Shown one piece after another: positions 38,923 through 53,322 of a stretch of 64,000 nucleotides of DNA. A program made the position numbers and the translations under genes. The notes under the pieces were generated by a model. That model had not been told where the DNA came from. It did no database searches and saw only the letters and a program-made list of their open reading frames with translations. The DNA is taken from positions 5,503,057 through 5,567,056 of the forward strand of contig JANPWX010000054.1 of the NCBI GenBank assembly GCA_024734555.1. Direction: 5' to 3'. How positions within the stretch are numbered: the stretch's first letter is position 1; every line of letters starts with the position of its first letter. This stretch comes from Trochalopteron elliotii (Eukaryota > Chordata > Aves > Passeriformes > Leiothrichidae).

Positions 38923-38981
38923 GCCTTCCTCTGATATGCCAGTCACTCATGGTCCACAACAGACAGGAGTCTCTATGACAG
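38923..38981 (+). CDS. Candidate 59-bp internal exon (exon 3 of the gene at 7240)
   Basis: Preceded by an excellent pyrimidine tract and acceptor (CTTTTCCTTCTACCTTAG|G) and ended by GACAG|GTATAA, an acceptable donor. Of the three phases only phase 2 is open. Phase 2 is the one candidate exon 2 leaves, giving RPSSDMPVTHGPQQTGVSMT and an exit in phase 1. The other two phases hit TGA. The peptide has no domain I recognise. The compatible phase gives moderate support, but a chance combination in some 30 kb of intron is quite possible. An internal ATG (codon 6 of this peptide) has G at -3 and could be a start if this were a first coding exon instead. Confidence 0.3.
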
Positions 38982-40499
38982 GTATAATAGATGAACTTGA
39001 TAAGCATTTTCTCTTCTCTGCTTGCCAGTTATTTACAACCCCATCCTGATCCTTCCCTCAGCTTTTTAAAAAATGACATTAGTTAATATTTGAAAAGTCA
39101 CCTTGCTTCCAAGCCCTGGCCTTTAATCAACAGCCTGTACCTCAAAAAAGGGGAAAATGAGGTCTTAAAAAGGGGGAAAAAGGGTCTTTAACACCAAGTG
39201 CTTCTGTTATTTCTGACATTTTTAACAAGGCTGACAGATCTACCTGTTCATTGCCACAGGCTCTGCCTTTCTGAGGAACACTGTGCACTGCTGCAATATA
39301 TGAATAAGAGTTGTGGAGGAGAATATTGCCATGGAAATACTTACAAATGCCTTCATTTCTGAGTCACACTACCACAGGGAGTTTCTGGCTTGCTGGGAAT
39401 GACTCAAGTGTTTACTGCCCAGTTGCAAATTATATCCCAATTATGTCTGGATTCTGCAGGCATCCCCTTTTCTCATAATTTTCTCTCAAGATGAGCTCTA
39501 CAGCTCCTCCTCATGGAGCTACTGTGTTTATTGGTTTTGCTGTTCTTTAAACACATCCAATGGATGTCACAGCTTCAAATATAGATTGTTAGACTAAAAA
39601 CCTTTGCCCAAGCACCTTTTGATGCTAAAAAGTATCTAAAAAGATCAGGTTTTTTTTCAGAAATGTTCCCGGTTCCTCAGGGAACACTGACCCTTATAAT
39701 CAGACCTTCATGAGAAACTATCATCCACTTTGAGTATATATTCCAACCACAGGGAAAGGTGTGCAGCTCCACTTGCTTCCATCATCCCTCCAATGCAAAT
39801 TCATCCTTTGTTAGGACATAAGTTACTAGGTGGCATTTGAGAGTTATTTGTGTTTCTGTGCAGAAGGATTCTCCAAAACTAATGCACACTTTTTGTATTT
39901 CCTCATCTAATATGGTCCAAGCTCAGTGGGTACTGGGTATTAAATTTTAGTCTTATCATATGGATCTTTGTTCTCAAGTCTGTGAAATCTAGAATTTCTA
40001 ATAGCTATTCCATGTTCAAAATGTAATATCCATCAAAATACCTTTGAATACTTTAACCCCATCTACTAAGTGCTTTGACTAACAAATGCAACAGAGATCA
40101 GTATCTTACTATTAGCCTTTCCAAATATTTTGACTTTACCTGCATACTTTCATGATTCTTTTTTGAGTTAGGCGTAGATTCTCTTCACTTTGTAAGAGAG
40201 AAAATTGACAAATAGCCTCCTATATAATGGAGCAAGAATGACAATATAAAGGCTAATCATTTGCAGACAGTCATGTGTTGCTGTACAAATTTGCAACTTA
40301 ACTGTGGCTGTCAAGAGATAATCAGAACTACATTATGAGTTGCTAAGCAGAGCCTACTCAGTCTGTCCCTTGGTCAAGCTCTAAGTTACATAAACTTATT
40401 AAAAGTTCCCTAAGCAACAAAGAAGTGTCAAGTTGAAGCAAAGCCACCACCTTTCCAAGATTATTGCAGAAACCCTGCGTCTCAATTTATCTCTGCACA

Positions 40500-40800
40500 C
40501 TTCACTTCAACTCACACTCCCTGGATGCAATCAAAACAACAGTAATTGGAAGCACAATAGTTGTCATTAGGAAAGGCAGAACTGCATGTTATTGATCCAC
40601 CCGTGCCTTTGTCCTCTCCCATCACCGCCAACCTGTCCCCTTCTCTCAGGATGCTGTTGGTGATAAAATACTTGTTCACTTAATTACTTTCATTAATGAT
40701 GAACCTCAAGCTTCAAAACATTCAACAAAGGCAAGACACTAATTAGGTACTGAATTATCTTTATCAGATTAAGTTCAGTTAATCCATGATTGTTCCCATT
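40500..40800. promoter_or_regulatory. Homeodomain-site-rich enhancer-like block
   Basis: Contains CAGTAATTGGAAG, TTGTCATTAGG, TTACTTTCATTAATGATG, ACACTAATTAGGTAC and CAGATTAAGTTCAGTTAATCC within 300 bases. Multiple palindromic or paired TAAT cores (TTAATTA, TAATTAG, ATTAATGA) interspersed with non-repetitive sequence look like a developmental enhancer. This is by-eye evidence against an AT-rich background. Confidence 0.25.
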
Positions 40801-43800
40801 TAATTATTTCAGAGAGTACATATTTTCTTCTTGGAATTACCATCAAAACAGTAATCTTTTAGCCCCAGTATATCAGCCATTTTATGATGACATTTTTGGG
40901 AGATGTGTAACAGACATAAAACTGAAATACTTTCAAGCCAGTTCAGAAGGGCAACAAGAAATCTGAATCTCCTTCTTATAAAGGGGAAAAATCAAAGGTA
41001 TAAGGAAGAAAAATGTTATTTCTTTTAAAATTTGGTAATGTATTATCTGTCTTACAAAATTATTTAGCACTTACTGATTAATTTTCTGGCCTCTGTAGCA
41101 CCACATCAAAGCTTGTTGGTCTTAACCATACTGCAAAACTGTGGAACCCTGATGTGCAGCTTTCACTGCTGTGAAGATGCTGCCTCCCTTCTTTCCCTTG
41201 TTGTGCAGTGTTGCAAAGTTATCTGTGGCACATGTCCTCCTCATAGCACTTTTAATACAACCAAAATGCTGATATGTTCATAGAAAAGATACTCAGCCTC
41301 CAGAAAAACAAATCATCCTAAATAGCAGCATAGCCTTGTAACAATGGATAAAATGTCTTCCATGAGGAGTAAAAATATTCCCACTTAGTCCCTAAACTCA
41401 AAAATATATTTCCTCAAATACTTACCTGCTCACAGAATTCCCACTCCTTCACAGATAATGTTTTCCCTTGAAGAGTAATTCACTGCAGAACTGCTCCCAG
41501 TAGAAAGCACAGGCCAGATGAGACCAGATTATCCATTTTTCAAACCTATATTGTCCTCCAGATGCATCCTTTAAGCCTTGCACAGTTTAGATAACCTTGT
41601 GTCCTCAGGCATAAAACACACACCCTTTAAAACAGTGACAAGATCAGCACTCTGGCGAGCCATTTTAAACACTTGGAATTTAAATAAAATTGTGATGATA
41701 AAGAAGTCAGAAGCACCACAGAGTACCCACTAGAAAGTGAGACTGAGGGCTTTATTAGACTGAGGGTTTTAGATCAATCTAAGGGAACCAGATCTAAGCA
41801 GTGTGTGAAGAGCCTCCTGCACCATCTGGCTACAAGATCATTCCTTGAAGGAGTGTCAGTAAGGATATGGTTTTGTTCCTACATCTGCTAGGTCCTCTCC
41901 TTCACTTCAGGTTTTTTATCTAATAGTAGCAGAGGAATTATGACCTGACTATGAAGAAGGAATTAGAATAATGGTTCTTCGCCATACACAGAATTATGAA
42001 TTAGCTGCAAGCCTGTCACCTGTTTTACCACTATTTCCCATCAAATACACAGCATCACCCCTTAAAAAACACCAGTTTTATAAGACTCTACATGAGTGAT
42101 ATACAATTAATAATCTTGTGCTTATATTGAGGAATTGTAGTGGTCCCTAATTCTACATAAATACATATAATCAAAATGTTAAAAGAAAAAATGTAATCCC
42201 CCTTTAAAACCAACAGATCTATGGTTTTTTGATAGAATAGTCTCTACAAGAGTAGGAAATAAGTGCCTTCATATAAGAATAGGAACCTAAGTTACAATGG
42301 AAAGAGTTAATAAGGAAAAAACTTATGAACAGCAAGAGAGTTTCTCTCAGTTCAAGTAATGCCACCCAGAGGAGATAAACCACTAGCAAAAACAAAGTTA
42401 GTTTCACTTGAATTTCTTAATTTTCCTTGGATTAAGAACAAATACATGACCAACCATCTGGCATCAGCTCACTCCAGACCTTTATTTGCATGTCTGCATT
42501 TTATCCCACTGAATTACATAGATGGAAACCCCCCCAATTAATAAATGTGATAGAAGCAAAAAGACCTCCCTAGAGAAAAAGAAAAAGGTTAATCAGTTGA
42601 AAATGCAGCATGGTTCCTATCATAGACTCATTTTAACGTTGTATGTGCAGTGCAGTGAAATGAGGCAGATAGAACTTCAATTTCTTACATTGTAATTTTC
42701 TTCTTACTAAATGTTTTAGCTGTTCCTATCATGGAATTAGTTCTCTTTTCAGAGGCTGCCCTACTTTAAGCATAATATGCATATGTGGCTCTCTTGAAAA
42801 CCAGTACCACTTCCTTTACCTACATTTGTTGCTATAAACCAACACATCAAACACTGGCTCAATTTTTTTACAAGTTTGATTCTTTGGGGTTTTATTTGTA
42901 CAATATCTTTTCACCTATCCTGTTTTATAGTCATATTGGCAATAATTAATGCACCTTTTTGACACTATTCTGACAACAATAGTGATTCATTAGCATTCAT
43001 AAAATACACCAACAAAATCACCTCTCATCCGCCAACATTTTAGAAAGCTTAATGGATATTTTAATGGAAAGAAAAAGATAAGGTTTGTCAGTAAGTAACA
43101 GACATGTTAGAGGGTATGCCTTAAAAAGGCTGCCTACAACAGTCTTAGTAAAGCTCCAGAGAGTTAAAAAAACAAAACAAAACCAGCGCCATACCAAAAA
43201 AAAAAGAAAAAAAAAAATCCCTCTAAGAATTTGCTCATAAAAAATATAGGCAGCAAATCAAAAACTGAAAAAAGGATACAAATTAATTTTGTGTCTCACG
43301 ACCAAAGCTGCAGGGAACAGTTTACCAGAAATTCAAAGTCTGGTGAATAAGCCCCTAAAGGCTCACTTGGAAAAGCTTGAAAACTGACTGGCATTTTCCC
43401 ATCAGGCATGGGATGAAAAGCAAACCTGAGAGCTGCCAATATTTATCTCTCTGCATTTGGAGACTGTGTATTTTATCTGTGGAGGAAACCAGCTGCAGAG
43501 GGGAGAGGCAGAAATGCTTTACGAAACCAGAACAAACACTTTACAGTTCCATTTTTTTCCCTCACAGAGATTTCCCTGCTGACATTAATTAAAATTTCTT
43601 TAAGGTTATGTACTTGGAGAGTTCAGGAATTTTTTTTTCTTAAATAGCTTATTAACCATATGACAAATTCTGTTCTGCCAAGTGCATGAAATGCTACAGG
43701 ACCCAGCACCAGCTCCATCACCTTCAGAACTTGCTTCTACAAAGGAAAGGCTCTAACACACCAGGTGCAGCACACCCTGCTGGAATCAGTTAAAACACCA

Positions 43801-46800
43801 TTATCACAGATATTTTTCATGTCTCTTTGCCCCCTCACACAGCAGAATTACAAGAATAGTACTTGCATAAATAACCATATATCCCACATTCACAGCAAGT
43901 CAGCCACTCCTGATAGACAATCCTGCAGGCTGCTCTCCACCAGCCCCTCCCCACTGGCAGCACTGTCAAGGCCTCCTTTTCTAGATTCTGTGCACAAAAT
44001 ATTTCTGTTTATACAACAGAATTGAAACTGATTTTAAGAATGTGAACTCTCACCATAGATGGCAAAGTTTGCTATCTGCCTGCTTGCTGGATGCTTGGTT
44101 TTCTGGTTAGAAAGGCTAGATGACTTTGGGACTGTGCTAATGACCAACAGTTTGGACTGGAGTACCTTGAACAGATCATGAGCCCCAGGATGTTCGGAAT
44201 AAATATTTTTTTAAGAAACAACAAAAAGTCCAATGTGATGTTTCTCCAAGTTTGTCAAGTCTGCAGAACTTGGCAGCAAATCTTGTGAGAAAACATTAGT
44301 ATTGCCACTGTATCAATTTTTCTTAGTAAAATTAAATATATGATTTTGAAAGAAATCCTTGTTCTGTTGTGAAGTGGAACCAAACACAACTTGCTTAAAA
44401 GGTGTCATCATGCACACTACCACCACATCTAATACAATTATTAAAGTTCTCTGTATTAGTCTCTAAAACATGCTTTAATCAAACCAATACAGGTGACAGA
44501 TAAGTGTTACTCTGTCCTAATTTACAACATGTCAAGTGAAAAAAGAGTTTTCTGCTTATTGTTAATTGTGTTTGAACAGAGTTCATCAGAAATTGTCTCA
44601 AGACACAGGCCTCATTTGAAGGCAGAGGTTTTCATTGCTGATTAATTAAATATCAACACACACACACCTTGGAAGGGGTACAACTGAACCCTCCAGCAGC
44701 TGGCTGCTGAAAGGCATGATGAGGTTTTGACAGACCCAAATCATAATCCATTGTAGCTCACAGAGTCAAATCTCGATTTCCCAGATATTTTGCTAAGCAA
44801 AACTTCATTCTTCTTGACATTTTTATAAATAATCCTTAGATTTCTCAAATAAAAGGTACCAGCTATAAACTCTGTAATTTTTAATTCCATTTAACCTGCA
44901 GCTTTTCAGACATGCAAAAAATTTCACTGAAAGACAGAAAATACTTTAAAGTTCTAACTGAGAGTACAACCCCAAGATTTAGTAGGAAGATTTTTGGGAT
45001 GAATAATGGGTAAGGAGAATTTGTAGCTGAGAGAGGAGAAGGAAAAAAACACACAAAATTTACTTGATTTCTAGTGTTGTGTCAATGATCTGTGAGTTAA
45101 CTGCATAGCTTTACCTTTAGGAATTTTTTTTAATTTCAGTTGAGGAGTTAACAAAAAAAGAAAACAAACAAAAAACTTTAAAAACTATTGTTACCTAAGA
45201 CAGCTACCAAATTATGTTACATTCTATCTAAGTGGAAACCATCTTAGCCTGTAGAGATTAATTTTGGGTTTGAAAAATGTCACCATGTACTTTTCTACCT
45301 TACTTCACCCTCCACAATCTAGTCACATTGATGTGCCACAAAGTACTCAGGAATTCATTTCTACTACTAATTTTCAGTGGGGAAAAAATTAGTCAAAAAA
45401 AGGGAAATTAATATATTTTTTGACAAAATATATGCAACTTCAGTAGCAACAACTTGCTTCTATCTGCCAGCAGAGAGTGCAGAACTTAGCTGAAGTAATA
45501 AGCAAAAACCTACTAAGCTTCTCATTGAGATGAGTTCACTATTGTAATCATAACACAAATGGGCTAAAAGCTGTAAATATTGGGAATACAACTATTTTGT
45601 GACATTTGAATATTGTCTAAAGTAGTCTGGCTTTACTTGTTTCTAGGCATTTAGTGGAGAAACTGCTTCAGCAATTTGATGCAGAAGGAATCCATTCCAG
45701 AGAGAAGTCAACTAGTACACACTTATAAAAAGAACAGAAGAAGAAAAGATGAAAAAAATAGAATTTTAAAAAGGGGCCTAAAACAAATTCTAATCTTCTG
45801 GTTTGTACAGAGATGAATACTGAGAAAATTAAATAAATATATATTTTTAAAAGGTCCTAAATTCAGAAATGTTCCCAAAGCACTTGTCTTTGACCAGCTG
45901 TTCTCCACGTTTCACAACAGCATGGTTTATAATTCATGTTGAAAGGACATTTAATTATGAGAAGTGATCTGTGGGTTTGCTACACAGTTTTCAGTGAAAA
46001 GAGATGTTGAGTAAATTAAGCAATCTCCTGGTTGTAATCAATCATGAACATGGGTTACACAAACTATCAGTCACAGAAAGCAATTACTGAGACCCCACAT
46101 GATTGAAGTTGATTAGACACAAATGTTTTCAGTACGTTCAGTGGAAGTTTTGAACACTCAGCAACTTCAAAGGGTCAAGCCTCAGCTTTATGTGGAACTG
46201 GTCTTTCCATGTACATCACACTAACAGAAGAACTGCTCTGCAATTAGTGCAATCACTACAGACAAAAGAAAAAGGCTATAACTAAGATTAAGCAACACAT
46301 TGGTTTAGTATAATTTTTTTTTGTCAGTAATCTGCACCTGTTTCTTTTATCCTTGTTTGTTAAGAACAGCTCTCAGTGGGAGTGGAGGAAAATATCCCTT
46401 TAGTGAAGGCCACAGTCAAACCTGACTCCAAGTGCAAGACCCTTAGATAAGCTTATCCTCAGAACAGTCTGAAGAAATTATAAGAAGGACCTTGCTCCTC
46501 TCTGTTCACATTCCTACTCTATCACTACTTGTTTTGTGGAAATTATCTCCTGTTTAGATGGCTGGAGAAACAACACCTAGCTATGGGACGTGATTTGCAT
46601 TCATATTATCAGAATTTAACTTTTCCTCCAGGTCTTTACAGGTGAAAAACTCAGTAGTATGACAGTCTAATAAAATTCAACAAACCAACCCAATCAACAG
46701 TTTATAAACTGTTTATAAAAATTTCACTTTTTTTCTGCAAAGCCTTTCCCTATTGCCTCCTGGAGTGGGTAAAATTTATAATAGAGCATAGATTACACTG

Positions 46801-49800
46801 GCATTTCTGGGGTATTTTTTCAAATAAGATCATGATTCTTATGACTTAGGTAGGCCCAATTTTTTAAAATGTTAATTGTAATGTAAGACTCCATAGATCT
46901 CACCTGTGATGATAACAGCATCGTTTTGAAGCTTGAAGATACATCTGCAGTCTCTAACACATTTAGCACATGCTTGCAAGGCTTCTTCATCTAATCAAAG
47001 GATTGGTTTCTCAGGGAAGACAAATCTGGTACTGTATAAATTAAGTTAGGAGGTGCATAAATACCTCTTCTTTAAGTATTGCTCTGGCCAAGGGGCTTTT
47101 TTAATTTATCTTTATTTTTTAAACAACTGCTAGCAGTGACAGTAGAGGAAAACCTCAGCTTACTTGGTTCAAGAAAAAGAGCTTTCAAACCTGCTGGTTT
47201 CTTGAACTGCAAAAGCTATCCTGACATAGGTAAATTTGGAAATACTAATCCAATAATTCCCTGCTTTGAAATACTAAACAAAAGAAAGAAAAACCTCAAA
47301 CCCAACCCTCACACAAAGACACCAAATCTATAATGGTAACCACAACCCAGCACTGCCTCCACTGGTTCTGAGGTTTATGTCATGTTCCTCTCCAGCAATA
47401 AAAAAGTTAAGTCTTGTTAATGCAGAAAAAAACCCCACTATATGATCAAACGGAGATCTGTTTCCTCCTGATCCATGAAACTGAAATCTCACTACTTTTA
47501 TTTTCAGTCTCAACCCCACAGTTGCTTGAACCTTTGAGAGCTGTTCCATTCCCTCCTCTTGCCCTTATCCCAGACACCTTTTTGCACAGCATATCCAAAA
47601 AAACCCCAAAAAAACAAAGGTTGAGGTACTGTTAGTTATCCATCAATATTTCATACCCATGGGTAATTAATTTCATGACTCTCTATAGTGGCTGCAAATT
47701 GCACTACTGCTTTGTATTAAATGTCAGTTTTACTTTGGAAATGGCTTTATTTACAGGTTACTGTAAAATGAGTTTGTCTGCTCCTTATGTTCCTACAGCA
47801 CATTTGAAAGTTAATTATAAGAAGAAACTAAAGCTAGTGAAACAATAATTCAGTGCTGTTGAACAAGGACAGGCCATTTGATAAAAGGCATTTTCCAGCA
47901 AACTGATCCATTCACATAATAGGAACCACAAAACCAAGACAGCATTTGTCACCACAGATAAATCTTGTATTTATATTGAGGGATAATCCAAGTATAATGA
48001 GGACAAACCACAGAGACTTGCTCAGCTAGATTTAGAAAAGGTGTGAGATTTGTGAAATAATATGCATTCACCTAATATTAGCTTTTAACATAAATCACAC
48101 TAACACCAGAAAAGCATTTCCTCTAATATCCCACCTATAAAACTACATCCTTATGTCTAGGTTGTAATGATGCAAAATAGACTGCTTCAGAATGAAAGTA
48201 TAAAATATGAATGTGCTAAATGAAATATTTTAGAGACCTGACAGTCTTGAGATCATAAGTATTTATCTGAGATTTAAAAGACATGGACTAAATTCCAGGC
48301 TTTTCTCTGCCTCTTTTCCAATGCTACCTTTAGAAAGAACATAAATCTATTTTCTGCCTAGATTATTGAAATTTTCTCTTGAGGGATTGTCTCTTCCTAC
48401 TGTATTAAATCTCCCAAGTATGGAAGATAAAAACTGAAATCAAGACAACTCAAGATTGCAATGTAATTAATGTACATCCTCAATGTCTACCAGTCTTGGG
48501 GTATTTGCAGAGTATCTCACTACTCAGAAAAAAGCTGCAAGAAAACTTTTCTGGTCAGGAGAGGAGACAGATCCTCCTCTAGTTGTTCAAGTGGCATGCA
48601 CCAGGAGAGTTTTTTCAGTTTCTTTTGCTCCTGCTTTATCAGACAATGATAGGATGGTAATTCAAATGTTTTCCCACCTGGAGTGCACATTGTCACCTGA
48701 AGACAGCAATGAGGAGTCAGGTTGGTGGCAGTAGCCCAAAGATTCCACACAGCATGTGCAGACCCTGTACTGGAAAGAGTATGTCAAAGGCTGAGCATAT
48801 AAATCAGTCTCACTTCCTCCTTATTTAACTAAAATTAAAAAAGCATTTGCATTCATAAATGTGTTTACAAGCATGCTTACTTATAGTTTAGAGGTTTGAT
48901 CACCAAAGTCAGAGTAACACGGTAGAATGTTATACTGAGTAGAATAAAATCATGTTTTATCATGTTTGAATACTCTATATTCAAAAAACACATTTAACAC
49001 TACTTCCAAAACAAAATCATGATGGTACATGAAGAAATTTGAAATCTGGTGTGTTTTGAGAAATGAAATTCCCAAAGGCAATTTTCTGGTCTGCTGTAAA
49101 ATTTTAATCTTGATTCAAGCTTCAAAACTAGAAAAAGTATGGAGTGTAGTTCCTTTTTGGGTGCCTCTTACCTCAAGACTGATGGCAAGAAGTGGGCCAA
49201 AAAAAGCTACTGCCAGCATTTCTTTGGCTTGATGTGTGCATAAAACGTTCACAGTGTCTTCTTTGCAAGATTAATGTGTCAGGAAAGGGCAGAGGCACTT
49301 AATTTGCTAACCTCTTCATGACTACAGTTCAAGAGACTCACCAATCCAGGTCATCCACCCTGCATACTTGGCTTTCAACAAATGCTTGCTGGTTTTACAT
49401 TGTTAAGGGATTAATATACTAGAACTGTGGCAATGACATGACACGAGCCACTTAGCTTTATTCTTATCAGCTGCATTCAATGGTGTATTCTTCACAGCTA
49501 GATGATTTCTCCCTTCTGACACTTTATAGGGGTTTATTTCATAGGGTATCATTTGTTGTTGTGCATCTATCATGGGAAATGAGGTTCACTAAAAATAAAT
49601 CATTTCAGCCTTCTTTTTAGTACTGCTGGAGAAGAAAAGAGAGGGGGAACAAACTCCAAGAACTGACAGCTCAGGACTTTTAGCAAAATTAATTTATGGC
49701 AAGAAGTTGCTGTTCACACCAAAATACACTTTTAAAAATCACTGCATACTACAGTGGTGCAGATTGATTATCTATTTTGAAAGAGCAACATGTCTCAAAC

Positions 49801-51457
49801 ATCTTCTAGCCTTTATTTACTGCTCATTCTCACATGCAAGCACATGGTTTAGTAATAGGATTATATTTATATCAATCCTATTACATGATCGGATTACAGT
49901 TCCTGATCCCAGGAATGCTTTTCAGCCCTAACAGGAATTTTGCATCATGCAGCTTTAAGGACCACCAGCAGTTTCTGTCAGTGAGCATCTTAGCTTTGAA
50001 ATATTTGCAGATACAAGTAGGTACTGAATAAGGCAGCAGAGATGTATAGAGATTGCACATATAATAATTGTACTAATTTAATGGATCCTGCTAATGTAAT
50101 TTGTTTTTTCTATATTGTTGCTCTGTTCTAATTAGTCAATTCAGGAAATTAAAAGTGGCATTTGGTAGGCTATATTTCAAGAATAACAGAGTGGGTGCCT
50201 CAAGAGACAAAGCCTACAGTATCTTTTACAAGACTCTTCAATTGTGATAAAGAAAAATTTACCCCTTCTTCCTATATTTCAGTCTCTGTCTTGCCAACTT
50301 GGAGTTTATATTGTCCCCACCTTAGAGGAGTTATCTTTTATCATGTCAAAATATGGTCTGAGTCCTTTTATGGCATTTAAACAGATTTATTTCTCAGATG
50401 TATGTGTCAGTTCATGGAGTGAAGAGTGGTAAGAAAGGCCTTCACTATTTTAGACTGTACTTGAACAGATAATAAGCATTCATTAAATTTTAAAACCTCA
50501 GTGCTATCAGGACTGTGCTGTTAAGATAGAACAGGTATAACATTCTCAATGTCTTACTGCTGGTTGGTCTGGCCCATCTCAAAGCACCACTTTACTATAA
50601 GCATCCTATTAATCTTGCTGAAGAATTAATTTTTACAGTGCCACGGTAGCACTCAGTCATCTGTTTACCTTCCATTGACAAGGGTTAAGGGAACAATTCA
50701 CAGTGATTACCAGGACAGCTTTGTTTTTACAAACTGGTATTTCATTGCATTTATAGTTAAGAGAATGTACTTTGATGGTAAGAACAGGAAAGGATGTAGG
50801 CTAGTGATAAGTGTTAGCCCATTCTGAGTCAGTATCAAAAACAGCTCTGAACTGAGGACAAAACTCTCATTATGTGTCATGAAAAGGCTCACAATTAATT
50901 ATGAGCATTCATATTGACATCATGCCCATCCTTCCCTCCATGGCTCAGAGAGAAAGGTGGTACAAATCCTTCTCTCTTTAACTCCAAGTCAACTTAGGAA
51001 CTGAAAAAGACCTAACATACTCTGCCAGACTCAGTCCCCACATAGAGAGGCATCAAGCACAATCTTGTATCTCAAAACAACAGAACTCCCTTAGCAATCT
51101 GTAACATATTCAGTTGCACTCTGCAAGAATTTCAGTCCCCAGTAAGAAAAAACCTGTAGTGTTTCAAAGCAACATCCATCAAGCAAGCTGAAAGATTTAT
51201 GGATAAGTATCTCTTTGAACACCAGAAGTCAAGTCTTGTGGAGGCTGTGATTCAAATTTTGATGCATTTAGTCTTTGACTTGGAGTTTCATGAGATTCTT
51301 TACTTAGTAATGTTGGAGAAAAATATAATACAAAAATAAGTGTTATGCCACTGCCTTTCAGGTATGTATTATGAAAATAGTTTTAATGTTAGTCACTTGA
51401 CATTCTAAGTTTTACCCTTGTGTAGATGTGGAAAGGACACAAAAAAAACCCAAACTA

Positions 51458-51490
51458 AACCAAACCAACCAACCAACCAACCAAACAAAA
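51458..51490. repeat. (CCAA)n microsatellite
   Basis: About five perfect CCAA units with degenerate flanking units (CCAAA, AACCC). This is the largest tetranucleotide run in the window. Confidence 0.92.
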
Positions 51491-53304
51491 GTAGTGGATA
51501 TTTTTCTTAATTTAAGTGAATTTTTGTTTGTTTGTTTCAAGAGATGAACAAGAGTTTGTTTTATTTTACATGCAGAGATAAATGATTCACACATCAAAAT
51601 TGTGGGAGATCCTTAACAGAAGAGCCTGATTAAAAGTCTAGTGAAATTAAAGGAAGATGAATCCAGAAAAGGATCATTTGCTTGTGAAAGTACCTAACCT
51701 CTCCTGGCCAAGAAAAAAATGGGATCACATTTTCCCTGACAGCAGTGTTCTGGCATTCCAGTTCATTGAATTATTTTAGTCAACTTTTTCTTTAAATATT
51801 TAATCACAAAGTTCAGAATCCAGACTCTTTTAAATTCAGAATAATTTGTTTAAAAATAATCACACTGCTGATTAGATGTGGACAAAATCTGCAGTCGCTG
51901 ACAAATTTGCACATCTGATACTTACAACATTTTGCTTAGGAGAAAAAAAACCAGCAAAAAGTTGGTGAGCAAAGAGACCTAATTGCCTCCACAGCAGTCT
52001 CAGCTTGTGTCTGCATCCCAGAGTCACACACTGAGAGCTGAATTGTATCATGTACACTGCAAGATAGTGACCATAACTTCAGAATTCAACAGCAGAGAAT
52101 GGGGTCAACACATTTTGGGGGTAAAACCTGCTTACAGGGCAGAGCAGTGAATAGCCATGATGACTTGCTAGATTTTATCCTGCTTGCTCTAACACATTCC
52201 CCATATCAGCACTTACTGTTAATCAAATGCTATAGGAAGCTGCCTGCAACAGCATTCTGCAACCGTATGATTAATTAACCAGTAGGTTTTAAAGGGAAAA
52301 CAAGTCACTTTTTCAGAGCCAAGGGTCTCTAGATTAAAAAGTTGTAAGTACAAATGTAGGACTGCAGCATGTCAGCTTCTGAGCTGATTTTGTCCTTCTT
52401 GAGTGGCAGAGGTGCATGTCAGGAAAATTAAATCTCTCACTTCACATGCAGAAGTATGGTAGAGCAGCAGCACTACATGGTGCTGAATTACCTCTGAAGA
52501 GTCAAACAATGACAGTGCCTGGCTTTCTGCAAAGCATAGGCTCTCTAGTGAGAAGATAGGACCCAGACTTGATAGCTAGTAGCAAATGCCTGTAATTCAG
52601 ACCAAGCTTTTAACTAAATCACTTATTAAAAAAAAAAAAGTTTTAAAAAATCTTAGGCTGACATAAATGACAATTCTCTCTCCCTGACATCTGCATAAAA
52701 ACCAAATAAGCATTTGATCTTAATATACTGCTGAATAGCCACACCCTACTGGAAAAAAATTATTAATTGGTACATATACTTTATAATTTAAGCAACACAT
52801 ACATATTCTAGAAGCACTTCTTACTGATGAAGAAAAAGTAGTATGCCACGTACTTTTAACAATTATCCATCCTAGTTCCACAAGTCAATCACATATCTAG
52901 CTTCACAAAAAATAAGAGTATCACCACAAAATGGGAGGGGTTTTTTCAGTAAACGTTTTTGTTACATTCACAAAAGGTTTTGGTTTCTATACTGGCAGGT
53001 TCACCAGTGCAGGAGAAGACACAATTCCTGGGGCTCTTTCAGTCCGTCACAAAGTGGGAATATTAAGGGCACGTGACTTGTTCCCAAAGCAGGATTACCT
53101 TAGATACCTTTAGCAGCCATTGCCTAATCCCTGACACAGCATTATCATGTCTCCCTATGCAGCATCTGACAAGAACAAGAGCCACACTCAAGTCATGGCT
53201 CTTAAGCCACAGATTATCCTTTATCCATAATGTAAAAATCCATTATTATAGTTTACAGAACTGTGGGCACTGGGCTGCTAAATTTGGTATACGTGTAATT
53301 CCTA

Positions 53305-53322
53305 TGTCTGTCTGTCTGTCTC
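53305..53322. repeat. (TCTG)n microsatellite
   Basis: About four perfect TCTG units followed by TCTATA. Confidence 0.88.
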
